From contig NZ_MUHH01000017.1 in the NCBI RefSeq assembly GCF_002217475.1, positions 234,950 to 298,949 of the forward strand: a stretch of DNA of 64,000 nt, written 5' to 3'. A program made the translations under genes and the position numbers. This stretch comes from Flavobacterium tructae. Its GTDB lineage: Bacteria > Bacteroidota > Bacteroidia > Flavobacteriales > Flavobacteriaceae. Positions 1 through 9,600 of the stretch are shown here, in pieces. Every line of letters starts with the position of its first letter. The first letter of the stretch is position 1. The notes under the pieces were generated by a model that was given only the letters and a program-made list of their open reading frames with translations, did not search any database and was not told the origin of the DNA.

Positions 1-2
1 CA

Positions 3-1049
3 ATCGTAATCATAATCGCATCTCTGGGCGTGATTGGATATATCTTAAATAAAAATAAGAAAGAGAACAAGGAAAAGACAGATATCGTAGCAGAGAAAAA
101 TGCTGCAGTTTCCGTAAAAGTATCTCCGGTTAAAACAGAAGAAGTTTCACTTGATTTCGTAGCAAACGGAAACTTCCAACCAACCCAGCAATTGACATTT
201 TCTGCTGAGAAATCAGGAAAAGTAATCAGTGTTCTGGCTAAAGAAGGAGACTATGTAAGAGTTGGTCAAACTTTATTAACAATGAGAGGAGACGTTATTA
301 ATGTTGATGCTCAGACTGCAGAAGCGGCTTATCAAAATGCAAAATCAGATTACATGAGATATGAGAATGCTTATAAAACCGGAGGAGTAACTAAGCAGCA
401 AGTAGACCAGGCAAAATTAGCTTTAACCAATGCACAGTCTCATTTGACACAAGCAAAAATCAATGTTGGTGATACCAGAGTAAAAGCTCCGATTAGCGGT
501 TTTATCAATAAAAAATACATCGAGCCGGGATCTATCTTAACCGGAATGCCTGCAACAGCTTTGTTTGATATTGTTAACGTTTCTAAATTAAAATTAGTAG
601 TTACCGTAAACGAAAATCAGGTAGCGAGTTTAAAAACAGGAGATCATATTAACGTAACAGCAAGTGTTTATCCGGATAAAAACTTCTCTGGAAAAATTAC
701 TTTCATTGCTGCGAAAGCGGATGAATCTTTGAACTTCCCGGTTGAAATCGAAATTACAAATAACGTAAACAACGACCTGAAAGCAGGTATGTACGGAACG
801 GCAAACTTTGCATCGAAACAACAAAAACAAAACCTTATGGTTGTACCTAGAAATGCATTCGTAGGAAGTGTGAGCAGTAACCAAATTTTCGTAGTAGAAA
901 AAGGTATTGCAAAATTAAGAAAAGTAACTGCCGGAAGAATTTTGGGTGATAAAGTAGAAATTATCAACGGATTAACTGATGGAGAAACTGTAATTGTAAC
1001 GGGTCAAATCAACCTGCAAGACGGTAACACAGTAGAAATTATTAAATAA
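3..1049 (+). CDS. RND efflux periplasmic adaptor subunit (5' end outside window)
   Basis: Membrane-fusion protein that links an inner-membrane RND pump to an outer-membrane channel. The frame is open from base 3 and already encodes the hydrophobic anchor (IVIIIASLGVIGYIL), so the true start lies upstream of the window; the GTG at 30 falls inside this anchor and is not a convincing start. After the anchor come a lipoyl/barrel-sandwich half (GKVISVLAKEGDYVRVGQTL), a coiled-coil hairpin (about residues 85-145 counted from base 30), the second lipoyl half (RVKAPISGFINKKYIEPG), a beta-barrel and a membrane-proximal domain ending DGNTVEIIK. The RND permease gene follows 92 bases downstream, which fixes its role. 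The substrate cannot be told from the sequence. Confidence 0.93.
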   Translation: MVIIIASLGVIGYILNKNKKENKEKTDIVAEKNAAVSVKVSPVKTEEVSLDFVANGNFQPTQQLTFSAEKSGKVISVLAKEGDYVRVGQTLLTMRGDVINVDAQTAEAAYQNAKSDYMRYENAYKTGGVTKQQVDQAKLALTNAQSHLTQAKINVGDTRVKAPISGFINKKYIEPGSILTGMPATALFDIVNVSKLKLVVTVNENQVASLKTGDHINVTASVYPDKNFSGKITFIAAKADESLNFPVEIEITNNVNNDLKAGMYGTANFASKQQKQNLMVVPRNAFVGSVSSNQIFVVEKGIAKLRKVTAGRILGDKVEIINGLTDGETVIVTGQINLQDGNTVEIIK

Positions 1050-1055
1050 TTGTAC

Positions 1056-1132
1056 CGCTTTAAGCCTTACGCCGTAAGCTTTAAGCCTTTAATAAGAGCC
1101 TAAAGCCTATAGCGTATAGCCTACAGCCTAAA
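1056..1132. repeat. Intergenic AAGCCT/TAAAGCC repeat cluster
   Basis: The gap between the adaptor and the permease is filled with iterations of short units such as TTTAAGCCT, CTAAAGCCTA and TATAGCCTACAGCC, partly self-complementary. The same kind of sequence, in the other orientation, fills the leuC-leuD gap near 55.5 kb. This is an interspersed flavobacterial-type repeat rather than a coding stretch. Confidence 0.7.
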
Positions 1133-1141
1133 ATAACATAT

Positions 1142-4100
1142 ATGAAATTAGCCGAAATATCCATCACACGTCCGTCGTTGGTAATTGTACTCTTTACAAT
1201 TCTAACATTAGGTGGACTGTTCAGCTACAGCCAGTTAGGTTATGAGCTGATCCCGAAATTTGAACAAAACGTTATTACCATTTCTACCATATATCCGGGA
1301 GCTTCTCCAAGTGAGGTAGAAAACACAGTAACCAAGAAAATTGAAGATGCGATCGCATCTTTAGAGAATGTTAAGAAAATTGATTCGAAATCGTATGAGA
1401 GTTTATCTATCGTTTCGATTACTCTAACATCTGAAGCAAAAGTCGATTTCTCTCTGAATGATGCACAGCGAAAAATAAACGCGATTATTAGTGATTTACC
1501 GGAAGATGTAAAAACACCGGCACTAACCAAATTCTCGCTAAGTGATTTACCAATCATGACGCTTGGTGCCAACGGAAAAATGGACGAGGCAGAATTTTAT
1601 GACTTAATTGACAAAAAAATTGCTCCTATCTTATCCCGTGTGCAAGGTGTGGCTCAGGTAAATATTATTGGTGGTTCAGAGCGTGAAATTCAGGTAAACC
1701 TTGATGCCTTAAAAATGCAGGGGTACGGATTATCTGTTCCACAGGTACAACAAAACATTTTGACTTCGAATCTGGATTTCCCAACAGGGAACATCCAGAC
1801 TCGTGATCAGAAAATATTAATTCGTTTAGCAGGTAAATATAAAAGTGTTGAAGAATTAAGAAACCTCGTAGTTTCTTCTCAAAACGGAATCCAGGTTCGT
1901 TTAAAAGATATTGCCGATGTACAGGATACTCAGAAGATCGCTGAAAAAATATCACGTGTAGATCAGAAAAGTGCGATCGTTTTGCAAATTGTAAAGCAAT
2001 CAGATGCAAATGCGGTTGCGGTAAGTGAGCATTTATTAAAGACAATTGCGACTCTTGAAAAAGATTATAAAGCAAACCAGTTAAAGCTGGAAGTAGCAAA
2101 GGATAGTACCGTTTTTACTTTAGAGGCGGCAGACTCTGTAGTACACGATTTATTAATTGCGGTAGTTCTGGTAGCTTTCGTAATGTTGTTCTTCCTTCAT
2201 AGTATCAGAAACTCACTGATTGTAATGGTGTCGATTCCGGCCTCTTTGATTGCTACTTTTATCGGTATTTATTTAATGGGATACACCCTGAATTTAATGA
2301 GTTTATTAGGATTATCTCTTGTAGTTGGTATTCTGGTGGATGATGCGATTGTGGTACTGGAGAACATCTACAGACACATGGAAATGGGTAAAAGCCGAAT
2401 TCGTGCTTCGTATGACGGAACAGCAGAAATTGGTGGAACTGTAACTTCGATTACTTTGGTAATTGTGGTGGTATTCCTTCCAATTGCGATGAGCTCCGGG
2501 TTAGTTTCTAATATTATTACACAATTTTGTGTGACGGTAATTATTTCAACGATGTTGTCGCTTTTAGCTTCTTTTACCATCATTCCTTGGTTGTCTTCTC
2601 GTTATGGTAAATTAGAGCATATTGAAGGAAAGAATTTATTTGGAAGAATTATTCTTGGTTTCGAAAGTTATTTAACACGTTTTACGGACTGGGTTTCTCA
2701 CTTATTAACCTGGTGTCTGGATCATTATATTAAAACATTTGCAGTAGTAATTGTATTGTTCTTTGCTTCAACAATTGGTTTAATGGCAGGAGGTTTCATC
2801 GGAGGAGAGTTCTTTGCTTCTTCTGATAGTGGGGAGTTTTTAGTTCAAATCGAAATGCCGAAAGACGCTTCGTTAGAGCAAACCAACTTCATGACTCAGA
2901 AAGCAGAAGCTTATTTGAAAGCACAGGAATATGTTCACAGTCAGATTACAACAGTAGGACAAACCAGTGAGGGTTTTGGAGCATCGCAGGCAACGGCTTA
3001 CAAAGCGGAGATCGACGTAAAAATGATCGAACAAAAAGATCGTACGGATGATGCTAACGTTTACGCAGCAAAAATCAAACGAAAGTTAGAAAAAGTATTA
3101 GTTGGTGCTAAAGTAAAAACCGTTCCGGTAGGTATCTTAGGAACAGCCGAAGATGCTACATTAGGATTGATCGTAACAGGTCCGTCAACAGAAAGTGCTA
3201 TGGCATTTGCTAAATTGGCAGAAGCAGAATTACGCACGATTCCGGGAACAACAGAGATTAAATTAACGGTTGAGGACGGAAACCCGGAGATCAACGTTAA
3301 GGTAGATCGTGATAAAATGGCCGCATTAGGGCTAACACTTCAAACCGTTGGTTTAACCATGCAGACTGCTTTTAGTGGAAATACAGACGGTAAATACAGA
3401 GCTGGTGAATACGAATACGATATCAACATCAGATACAATGCATTCGACAGAAAAAGTATTACTGACGTTAGCAATCTGATTTTTATTAATGCAGCAGGTC
3501 AACAAATTAAATTGTCTCAATTTGCAGACATTACAGAAGGTTCAGGACCTAGCCAGTTAGAGCGAAGAGATAAATCGGCTTCTGTAACGGTAAAAGGACA
3601 AAACGTTGGGGTACCATCTGGAACAATTGTTCAGCAATGGCAAGTGAAATTAGACAAACTGAAAAAACCAGCCGGTGTAAACTACATCTGGGGTGGTGAC
3701 CAGGAGAACCAATCAGAAGGATTTGGTACTTTAGGAATCGCTTTATTGGCCGCTATTATCTTGGTTTACCTGGTAATGGTTGGACTTTATGACAGTTTTG
3801 TTCACCCGTTCGTAGTATTATTTGCTATCCCGCTTTCGTTTATCGGTGCGATGTTAGCCCTGGCTTTGACCAACAACTCATTGAACATATTTACGATTCT
3901 GGGGATCATCATGTTGATCGGTCTGGTGTGTAAGAATGCGATTATGTTGGTCGATTATACGAACCAGAGAAGAGCGGCAGGGGAATCTATTCGTACCGCA
4001 TTAATCCAGGCCAACCACGCTCGTTTGCGTCCAATTTTGATGACAACCATTGCGATGGTATTCGGTATGTTCCCAATTGCATTAGCATCAGGAGCAGGAG

Positions 4101-4318
4101 CTGAGTGGAAAAACGGTTTGGCATGGGTAATTATCGGAGGATTAATTTCGTCTTTATTTCTTACCTTAATTGTGGTTCCGGTTATCTATAATATCATGGA
4201 GAAAATTATTCATAAATTCTCTAAAGGAGAAAAAATCAACTACGAAGCTGAAATGTTCGCGGATTATACGCCAACAGAATTAAGCGAAGATGGTTTTAAT
4301 CCTAAACATACTCATTAA
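1142..4318 (+). CDS. Efflux RND transporter permease (AcrB/HAE1-like)
   Basis: Proton-driven inner-membrane pump of 1058 residues, the usual length for the family. The N-terminus MKLAEISITRPSLVIVLF is the typical first helix. Two repeats each contain a large periplasmic loop followed by a bundle of helices. The transmembrane motif VGILVDDAIVVLENI (about residues 398-412) carries the paired aspartates used for proton relay, and the second half has the matching LIGLVCKNAIMLVDYTN helix. The acidic and aromatic residues favour the HAE (drug/lipophile) group over heavy-metal CzcA pumps, but the substrate is not known. It forms an operon with the adaptor upstream; no outer-membrane TolC partner is visible in the window and it may lie before base 1. 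A strong terminator follows. Confidence 0.95.
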   Translation: MKLAEISITRPSLVIVLFTILTLGGLFSYSQLGYELIPKFEQNVITISTIYPGASPSEVENTVTKKIEDAIASLENVKKIDSKSYESLSIVSITLTSEAKVDFSLNDAQRKINAIISDLPEDVKTPALTKFSLSDLPIMTLGANGKMDEAEFYDLIDKKIAPILSRVQGVAQVNIIGGSEREIQVNLDALKMQGYGLSVPQVQQNILTSNLDFPTGNIQTRDQKILIRLAGKYKSVEELRNLVVSSQNGIQVRLKDIADVQDTQKIAEKISRVDQKSAIVLQIVKQSDANAVAVSEHLLKTIATLEKDYKANQLKLEVAKDSTVFTLEAADSVVHDLLIAVVLVAFVMLFFLHSIRNSLIVMVSIPASLIATFIGIYLMGYTLNLMSLLGLSLVVGILVDDAIVVLENIYRHMEMGKSRIRASYDGTAEIGGTVTSITLVIVVVFLPIAMSSGLVSNIITQFCVTVIISTMLSLLASFTIIPWLSSRYGKLEHIEGKNLFGRIILGFESYLTRFTDWVSHLLTWCLDHYIKTFAVVIVLFFASTIGLMAGGFIGGEFFASSDSGEFLVQIEMPKDASLEQTNFMTQKAEAYLKAQEYVHSQITTVGQTSEGFGASQATAYKAEIDVKMIEQKDRTDDANVYAAKIKRKLEKVLVGAKVKTVPVGILGTAEDATLGLIVTGPSTESAMAFAKLAEAELRTIPGTTEIKLTVEDGNPEINVKVDRDKMAALGLTLQTVGLTMQTAFSGNTDGKYRAGEYEYDINIRYNAFDRKSITDVSNLIFINAAGQQIKLSQFADITEGSGPSQLERRDKSASVTVKGQNVGVPSGTIVQQWQVKLDKLKKPAGVNYIWGGDQENQSEGFGTLGIALLAAIILVYLVMVGLYDSFVHPFVVLFAIPLSFIGAMLALALTNNSLNIFTILGIIMLIGLVCKNAIMLVDYTNQRRAAGESIRTALIQANHARLRPILMTTIAMVFGMFPIALASGAGAEWKNGLAWVIIGGLISSLFLTLIVVPVIYNIMEKIIHKFSKGEKINYEAEMFADYTPTELSEDGFNPKHTH

Positions 4319-4385
4319 GATTTAAAATCTTAATAAAGAAATTCCAAATTCCAATCCCGACACTTCGGGAGGAACTGGTAAAAAT

Positions 4386-4422
4386 AAAATCCCAAATTCC
4401 GAAAGGAGTTTGGGATTTTTTT
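4386..4422 (+). terminator. Rho-independent terminator after the RND operon
   Basis: The stem AATCCCAAATTCC pairs with GGAGTTTGGGATT across a GAAA loop and is followed by a run of T. The stem is built from the AATTCCAAATTCC-type repeat that also occurs near 25.1 kb and 49.0 kb. Confidence 0.85.
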
Positions 4423-4522
4423 ATGGTTTAAATTTAGATAAGTTGTTGGGTGTGATTTATATAGAATTGGTTTCTATGGGTTAAAAATAAATACTTTTAA
4501 TAGCTTAAAATTATACATTTTG

Positions 4523-5359
4523 TTAAATAAGAACTTTTTTGATGTGCTGGCTTTCTATAGCCGAGTGTATTTTTGTTGAGATCTCGTTATAATCAGGGTT
4601 GTAGTTGTCCCATATTTTCCAGACATCGTCCCTTTTTTTGATGAAATAAGTCTGTCTGTTCACCTTATTCAGGACAATCGTAGTAACGTCATTTTCGTTT
4701 TTCCACTCCAGATTCCAAAACTCCTTCACCGTAAGAATAGCGATATTTTCTTCGATACTTGAAATCTTAAAATCATAAAGCTCAAAATTAGACCGGTTAT
4801 CTTCACAGTTTAAATGATATTTTAAAGTCGAATAATTTTCAAAAAGATCCTTAATCCTTTTTGCGAAAGGTCCTTCTTTGAATACAAAATCGCATAATCC
4901 ATCCATACTAACGACAGGTAATTTTTGTAAAGAATTAAACTCTTCCTGACAATAATCGCTAATCAGTTTTTCAAAAAAGGCACCCGATTCCATTTTATTT
5001 TCAGACTCTAAAGTTTTTACAGCGTCTGTCGCTTCATCATTCAGAAAATGGTTTAAAGAAGGATAGCCAATAAAGATAGCCAGTTTGTCCAGACTCTTTA
5101 AAAACCGCAAATCAGAGTTTTTGGTTTTAGAAGAGTCATTGGTGAAAATCCTTTGCAAGGTCATGCTCGAGATCGAACATCCAAGCTCATTTCTTTTGGA
5201 GCCCTGCATAAATTCCGATTTCTCTAAAACATCAGAGATTATTTCCGAAAGGATAATGTAGTGCGCTCTTTTCCAGTCTGTAACACCGGAGAGTGTACTG
5301 TTTTGTATGATTGGATGTGATTGTATGCCCTTTATTAATTTTTCTATTATGATTTCCAT
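4523..5359 (-). CDS. Hypothetical protein
   Basis: A 278-residue soluble protein with no signal peptide or membrane segment; I do not recognise the family with certainty. The middle of the N-terminal half (about residues 60-105, containing ISSMTLQRIF and LDKLAIFIGYPSLNHFL) resembles short helical segments found at the start of many Bacteroidota regulatory or sensor proteins. The C-terminal third (YDFKISSIEENIAILTVKEFWNLEW ... DDVWKIWDNY, split here) looks like a small alpha+beta NTF2-like fold with tryptophan-rich strands; that fold call is inference. It stands alone, divergent from the C1 protease gene and convergent with the efflux operon. Confidence 0.7.
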   Translation of the reverse strand: MEIIIEKLIKGIQSHPIIQNSTLSGVTDWKRAHYIILSEIISDVLEKSEFMQGSKRNELGCSISSMTLQRIFTNDSSKTKNSDLRFLKSLDKLAIFIGYPSLNHFLNDEATDAVKTLESENKMESGAFFEKLISDYCQEEFNSLQKLPVVSMDGLCDFVFKEGPFAKRIKDLFENYSTLKYHLNCEDNRSNFELYDFKISSIEENIAILTVKEFWNLEWKNENDVTTIVLNKVNRQTYFIKKRDDVWKIWDNYNPDYNEISTKIHSAIESQHIKKVLI

Positions 5360-5433
5360 AGGCGAATTTTTTAATAATTGACGTTCGTTTTGACGATAAT
5401 TAAATACAATTCCTGTTAATTAAATCCTGATTA

Positions 5434-5441
5434 TAGATTTG
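5434..5441 (+). promoter_or_regulatory. Possible -7 element (TAGATTTG) upstream of the C1 protease gene
   Basis: TAGATTTG matches the Bacteroidota -7 consensus TAnnTTTG. No exact TTG lies at the expected distance upstream (only CTG), so support is weak. It would give a leader of about 110 bases. Confidence 0.3.
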
Positions 5442-5557
5442 TGTGTAAGATAAGTTATTGTTGTGATCTTTTTAGTGTTAATGTTCTGCTAAAATTAATA
5501 ATAAATTCGTTAAATAATTTAACAAATTAAAAATTAACAACAAAACCCAAAAGAATT

Positions 5558-6526
5558 ATGAAAAAACTATTTACCAAATTTTCGATTAAAAAACTGGCAC
5601 TTGTACTGCTGGCATTGCTTGCCTTGTACTCTTGTGAAAAAGGAAGTGACCAGGCTGATGCCGTTGCTCAGGGCAAATTAATGGACGGTAATGTCGATCT
5701 TTTAGACAAAGGAAGATACGGACTTGCTCAGATGCCGGATGCCTATTTAAAGAGTATTGAATTTTTAACTCCCGTTGATTATCGTGCGAGAATTGCTGAG
5801 TTACGACCAGATTTAGTGACAAGCACCCAAAAAATGTCTTTGACTGCTAAAGTTGCGGCCGCAAAAAACTTACCGACTCCACCGGTTGGAGATCAGGGAA
5901 GCGAAGGTTCCTGCGTAGGCTGGGGAGTGGGTTATGCGGCACACAGTATCGCCAGATATCTTAATAATTCAGTACATCAAAGCAATTGGAGTGGGGCTTC
6001 AAGAAGTGCAGCCTATATTTACAATCAGATAAAACTGGGGAATTGCGGAGCAGGTTCTTACCCGAATGATGCCATGAATTTGATCAAAAATCAGGGAGAA
6101 TGTTCAGAGGTTCAAATGCCTTACATTGCCGGAGGATGTAATACTCAGCCTTCAGCTCAGCAAAAAACATGGGCTGCCGCCAGAAAAACGGGAGGATGGT
6201 TTAATGTGAATCCAAGAAGTACAGCTGATATCAAGTATTATCTGAATCAAAATTATGCCGTTGCAGTGTGTTTTGATGTCAATCAGAGTTTTTATGATAT
6301 TCGTAATAACAACCATGTGTGGTCCAGTCTTTACGGAAGCAGACAAGGAGGTCACTGTGTTTGTATCGTAGGATATGATGATGCTACAGGACTTTTTAAA
6401 GTACAAAATTCATGGGGACCTGGATGGGGACGCAGTGGGTTCTTTTATGTAACGTACAACAATATTGCTAACGGAGCCTTCAATTGGGCAGGATGTATTA
6501 TTCCAAATCCGGGAGCGAATTCTTAG
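5558..6526 (+). CDS. Papain-like (C1 family) cysteine peptidase lipoprotein
   Basis: A 322-residue lipoprotein. The N-terminus MKKLFTKFSIKKLALVLLALL ends in the lipobox LYSC with lipidated Cys26. The mature part has a propeptide-like stretch (about 40-100) and then a papain fold: QGSEGSCVGW places the catalytic cysteine at 119 with the oxyanion glutamine at 113, GGHCVCIVGYDD gives the histidine at 266, and QNSWGPGWG gives the asparagine at 284. All key residues are present, so it should be active, probably on the cell surface or in the periplasm. It is monocistronic and ends at a strong hairpin. Six extra cysteines in the domain could form disulfides. Confidence 0.92.
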   Translation: MKKLFTKFSIKKLALVLLALLALYSCEKGSDQADAVAQGKLMDGNVDLLDKGRYGLAQMPDAYLKSIEFLTPVDYRARIAELRPDLVTSTQKMSLTAKVAAAKNLPTPPVGDQGSEGSCVGWGVGYAAHSIARYLNNSVHQSNWSGASRSAAYIYNQIKLGNCGAGSYPNDAMNLIKNQGECSEVQMPYIAGGCNTQPSAQQKTWAAARKTGGWFNVNPRSTADIKYYLNQNYAVAVCFDVNQSFYDIRNNNHVWSSLYGSRQGGHCVCIVGYDDATGLFKVQNSWGPGWGRSGFFYVTYNNIANGAFNWAGCIIPNPGANS

Positions 6527-6548
6527 TCATACAATTAACTCAATCAAA

Positions 6549-6588
6549 AAAAGGAGATGGTCTAATTTTAGACCGTCTCCTTTTGTTT
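6549..6588. terminator. Bidirectional terminator between C1 protease and SprB-repeat gene
   Basis: AAAAGGAGATGGTCT pairs with AGACCGTCTCCTTTT (one G-T wobble) around a short AT loop. A-rich and T-rich flanks let it serve both converging genes. Confidence 0.85.
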
Positions 6589-6616
6589 TATAGAAAGTGA
6601 TGAGCTTTTTGTGACT

Positions 6617-9600
6617 TTATTTCTTCACTATTTTAACAGTTTTGATTTGTCCTTCAGCTTTTACTTTAAGGAAATAGAACCCTGCCGCTACATTCGATAA
6701 ATCAATTTCAGATTGTGTATGGTTTATTCTCTTCGTTAAAATAGTCTTTCCGGAAACCGAGATTAATTCAATCTCATCAATAGCCGAACTGTTCTGTATC
6801 GATAAGTTGTGTTGAACAGGGTTTGGATAAAATCTGAAATCCGGTAGCGCAAAATCCGGTGTTGAAAGCGATCCGTTTACTTTTGCCGTAACCGCAAGAC
6901 GTTCTGTACTTTCGACTCCGTCTATGGTTTGAGAGGCATAATACGTAACTCCGTCAACTAAAACAGTGGTCAATGGCAAAGAAGTTTCAGAAGTTTTACT
7001 CGTTTTACCTGTTGAAAGGCCTTTAGTGCTGTACCATTTTATGTTCTGACCTTCGATAACAAGATCTCCTAAAGTTTGGCCAGGTTTAAAATCGACAGTT
7101 ATTGTATTTTTGCCTTCTATTAAAGGCGCAGGAGGATCTATGGTAACATGGATTAATGCAATACATCCCATAACATCTCTTGCAGCTACCTGATATATCC
7201 CGTAGTTGAAAACTGTAAAAGTATTGCTTGACTGAAAAGTATTTAAATCTAATGAATATTGATAAGGAGTAGTGCCACCGGTTGCTGTAACCGTTATATT
7301 TTTATTGTAGACAGTTGCTGAAACCGCTATAGGAATTGGTGCTTGCAACATTAAAGTGGTTGTTACGGTACAATTATTAGTATCTCTTACAGTTATGGTG
7401 TAAACACCGGCATTTAAATTCACAAAATTATTACTGGTCTGGTAAGGACTTCCATTTATGGAATAAGTATAGGGAGCCTGTCCTCCTATAGCATTTGCCA
7501 TGATTGCTCCGTTTGAAACGCAGGATACTGAGGAAGTAACTACAGTAGTAAGATGTAATGGATTTGGAGCTACAACTGTTGTTACAAAAGTATATAGGGC
7601 ATTATTAGCATCACGCACTTTTATGCTATAGCTGCCCGGAGAAACTGTAAAAGTATTGGAATGGTTATAAGTTACACCATTATCCATTGAATATTGATAA
7701 GGGAAGATGCCTCCCGATGCCGTTACGGTTATTGTTCCCATTGGATTATTACAATCTGGCTGAATAACAGTAGCTACAGCTGAAAGCGGACTAGGAGCCA
7801 GAATAGTTAGTTGTGTTTGTGTTGAAGAACAGCCTTTAGCATCTTTAACAATCACACTATAGGTTCCGGGAGCCAGATTATTAAAGGTATTTGCGCTTTG
7901 CGCCGGAACTATGATTGTATTATTGCTGTTCAAAAGGGTGTAAGTATAAGGAGCTGTTCCTCTGATCGCATTTACGATTAGAGCTCCGTCATTACTGGTT
8001 GCGGTTGTTGCATTTGTAATAATTAATGTACTTTCAGGAGTAGTACGGGGGGCTATCGTAGCGTTTACTGTTGCGATACAGCCATTGCTGTCTTTGGCCT
8101 TTAAGGTATATGTTCCGGGAGCTAAAGTGAAGGTATTCGCTGCTGAAAATGTATTAGATTCATTAAAAGAATAGGTGTAAGGCGGTTGTCCTCCGATTGC
8201 TGTAATGGTTGCGATATCAAAATCGTTACAATTTTGAGCCTGATTAATGACTACAGTTGCCACGAAAGAAACTGGTGGTACTATAGTGAATACTGTACTG
8301 AAGCTGCATCCGTTTGCATCTCTGACTTCCAGAATATAATTTCCGGGATTTATACCCGTATAGAAAGAACTAGATTGAAAAGGAAGACCGTTTAAGGAAT
8401 ACTGATACGGAACTGTACCGCCAACGCCATTAATGATTACATCACTTACAGGAGAAGAGCAATTTGTAATTGGCGTATGAGTGACTGTCGCTGTTAAAAG
8501 AACAGGCTGTTCCAGCGTTATAGCATTTACAAGTGCAGTACAATTTAAAGCATCTTTTACCAGAACAGAGTAAGTCCCTGCAATTAAATTAGTAAAAACA
8601 GGATTGGAAGTATAGGTAACTCCATTGTCTATCGAATATTGATAAGATCCGTTACCTCCTGAAGCGACAACGTTTATAGTACCATTACTAATACAATCTA
8701 TTGTTTTGGTAATAGTTGCTACGGCAGTTAAAGGGTTTGCAGGACTTATAACAGCAGTTATGGCAGCTGTAGCAGCTTGTGAATCTTTAACTTTCATTAG
8801 ATAACTTCCTGCAATAAGATTATTAAAAACATTTGAGGAAGTATAATTATTTCCGTTGTCTATCGAATATTCATAAGGTGGCGTTCCTCCGGTTGCAGTA
8901 ACAATAATTGTTCCGTTAGAATTATTACAGTCCATAGGAGTTATTACAGCTGAAGCGGAAAGAACAGGTGACTGAGAAATTTCTAAATAATCTGATTGAA
9001 AATAACATCCGTTTGCATCTATAGTTCGAACCGTATAAATTCCTGCAGGAAGATTATTAAAAGTATTAGAGTTCTGAAGATCTGCCACAACTACATGATT
9101 CCTTTCTAAAGAGTACCTGTAAGGCGGTGTTCCACCTGTTGCGAATGCAGTAATCGAGTTACCATTAACAGCAAGTGTTGCTTGTATTAAAGTAGGTTCT
9201 GATAATGTGACAGATACAGTAGCCTGACAGCCATTTTTATCTAAAACACGTAGGGTGTGAGTTCCCGGACTAACATTCCTAAAAGTATCATCAGTTTGTA
9301 ATGGATCATTATCAAGAGCATAGGTATAGGGTGCCTGTCCCTGAGTTACATTTACTTTTACTACACCTTCACTGGAACCATTACAACTTATTGCTGAGAT
9401 AATCTGTGCTGAAGCCAATACTGGTTTTGCGCTTGAAATTGTAATCGAAGCAGTAGTTCGAAAATTATTTGAATCCCGAACGGTTACCAGATAATTCCCG
9501 GCATTTAAATTAGAAAAGACATTTGAATTTACAAAATTCTCCGGATTCGACATAGAATATTGATAAGGAGCGGAGCCTCCGGTTGACGTTACCGTTATTG

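Noticed and set aside
3..60. GTG at 30 as the true start of the adaptor gene
   Set aside because: The frame is open to the window edge and the residues before GTG belong to the membrane anchor.
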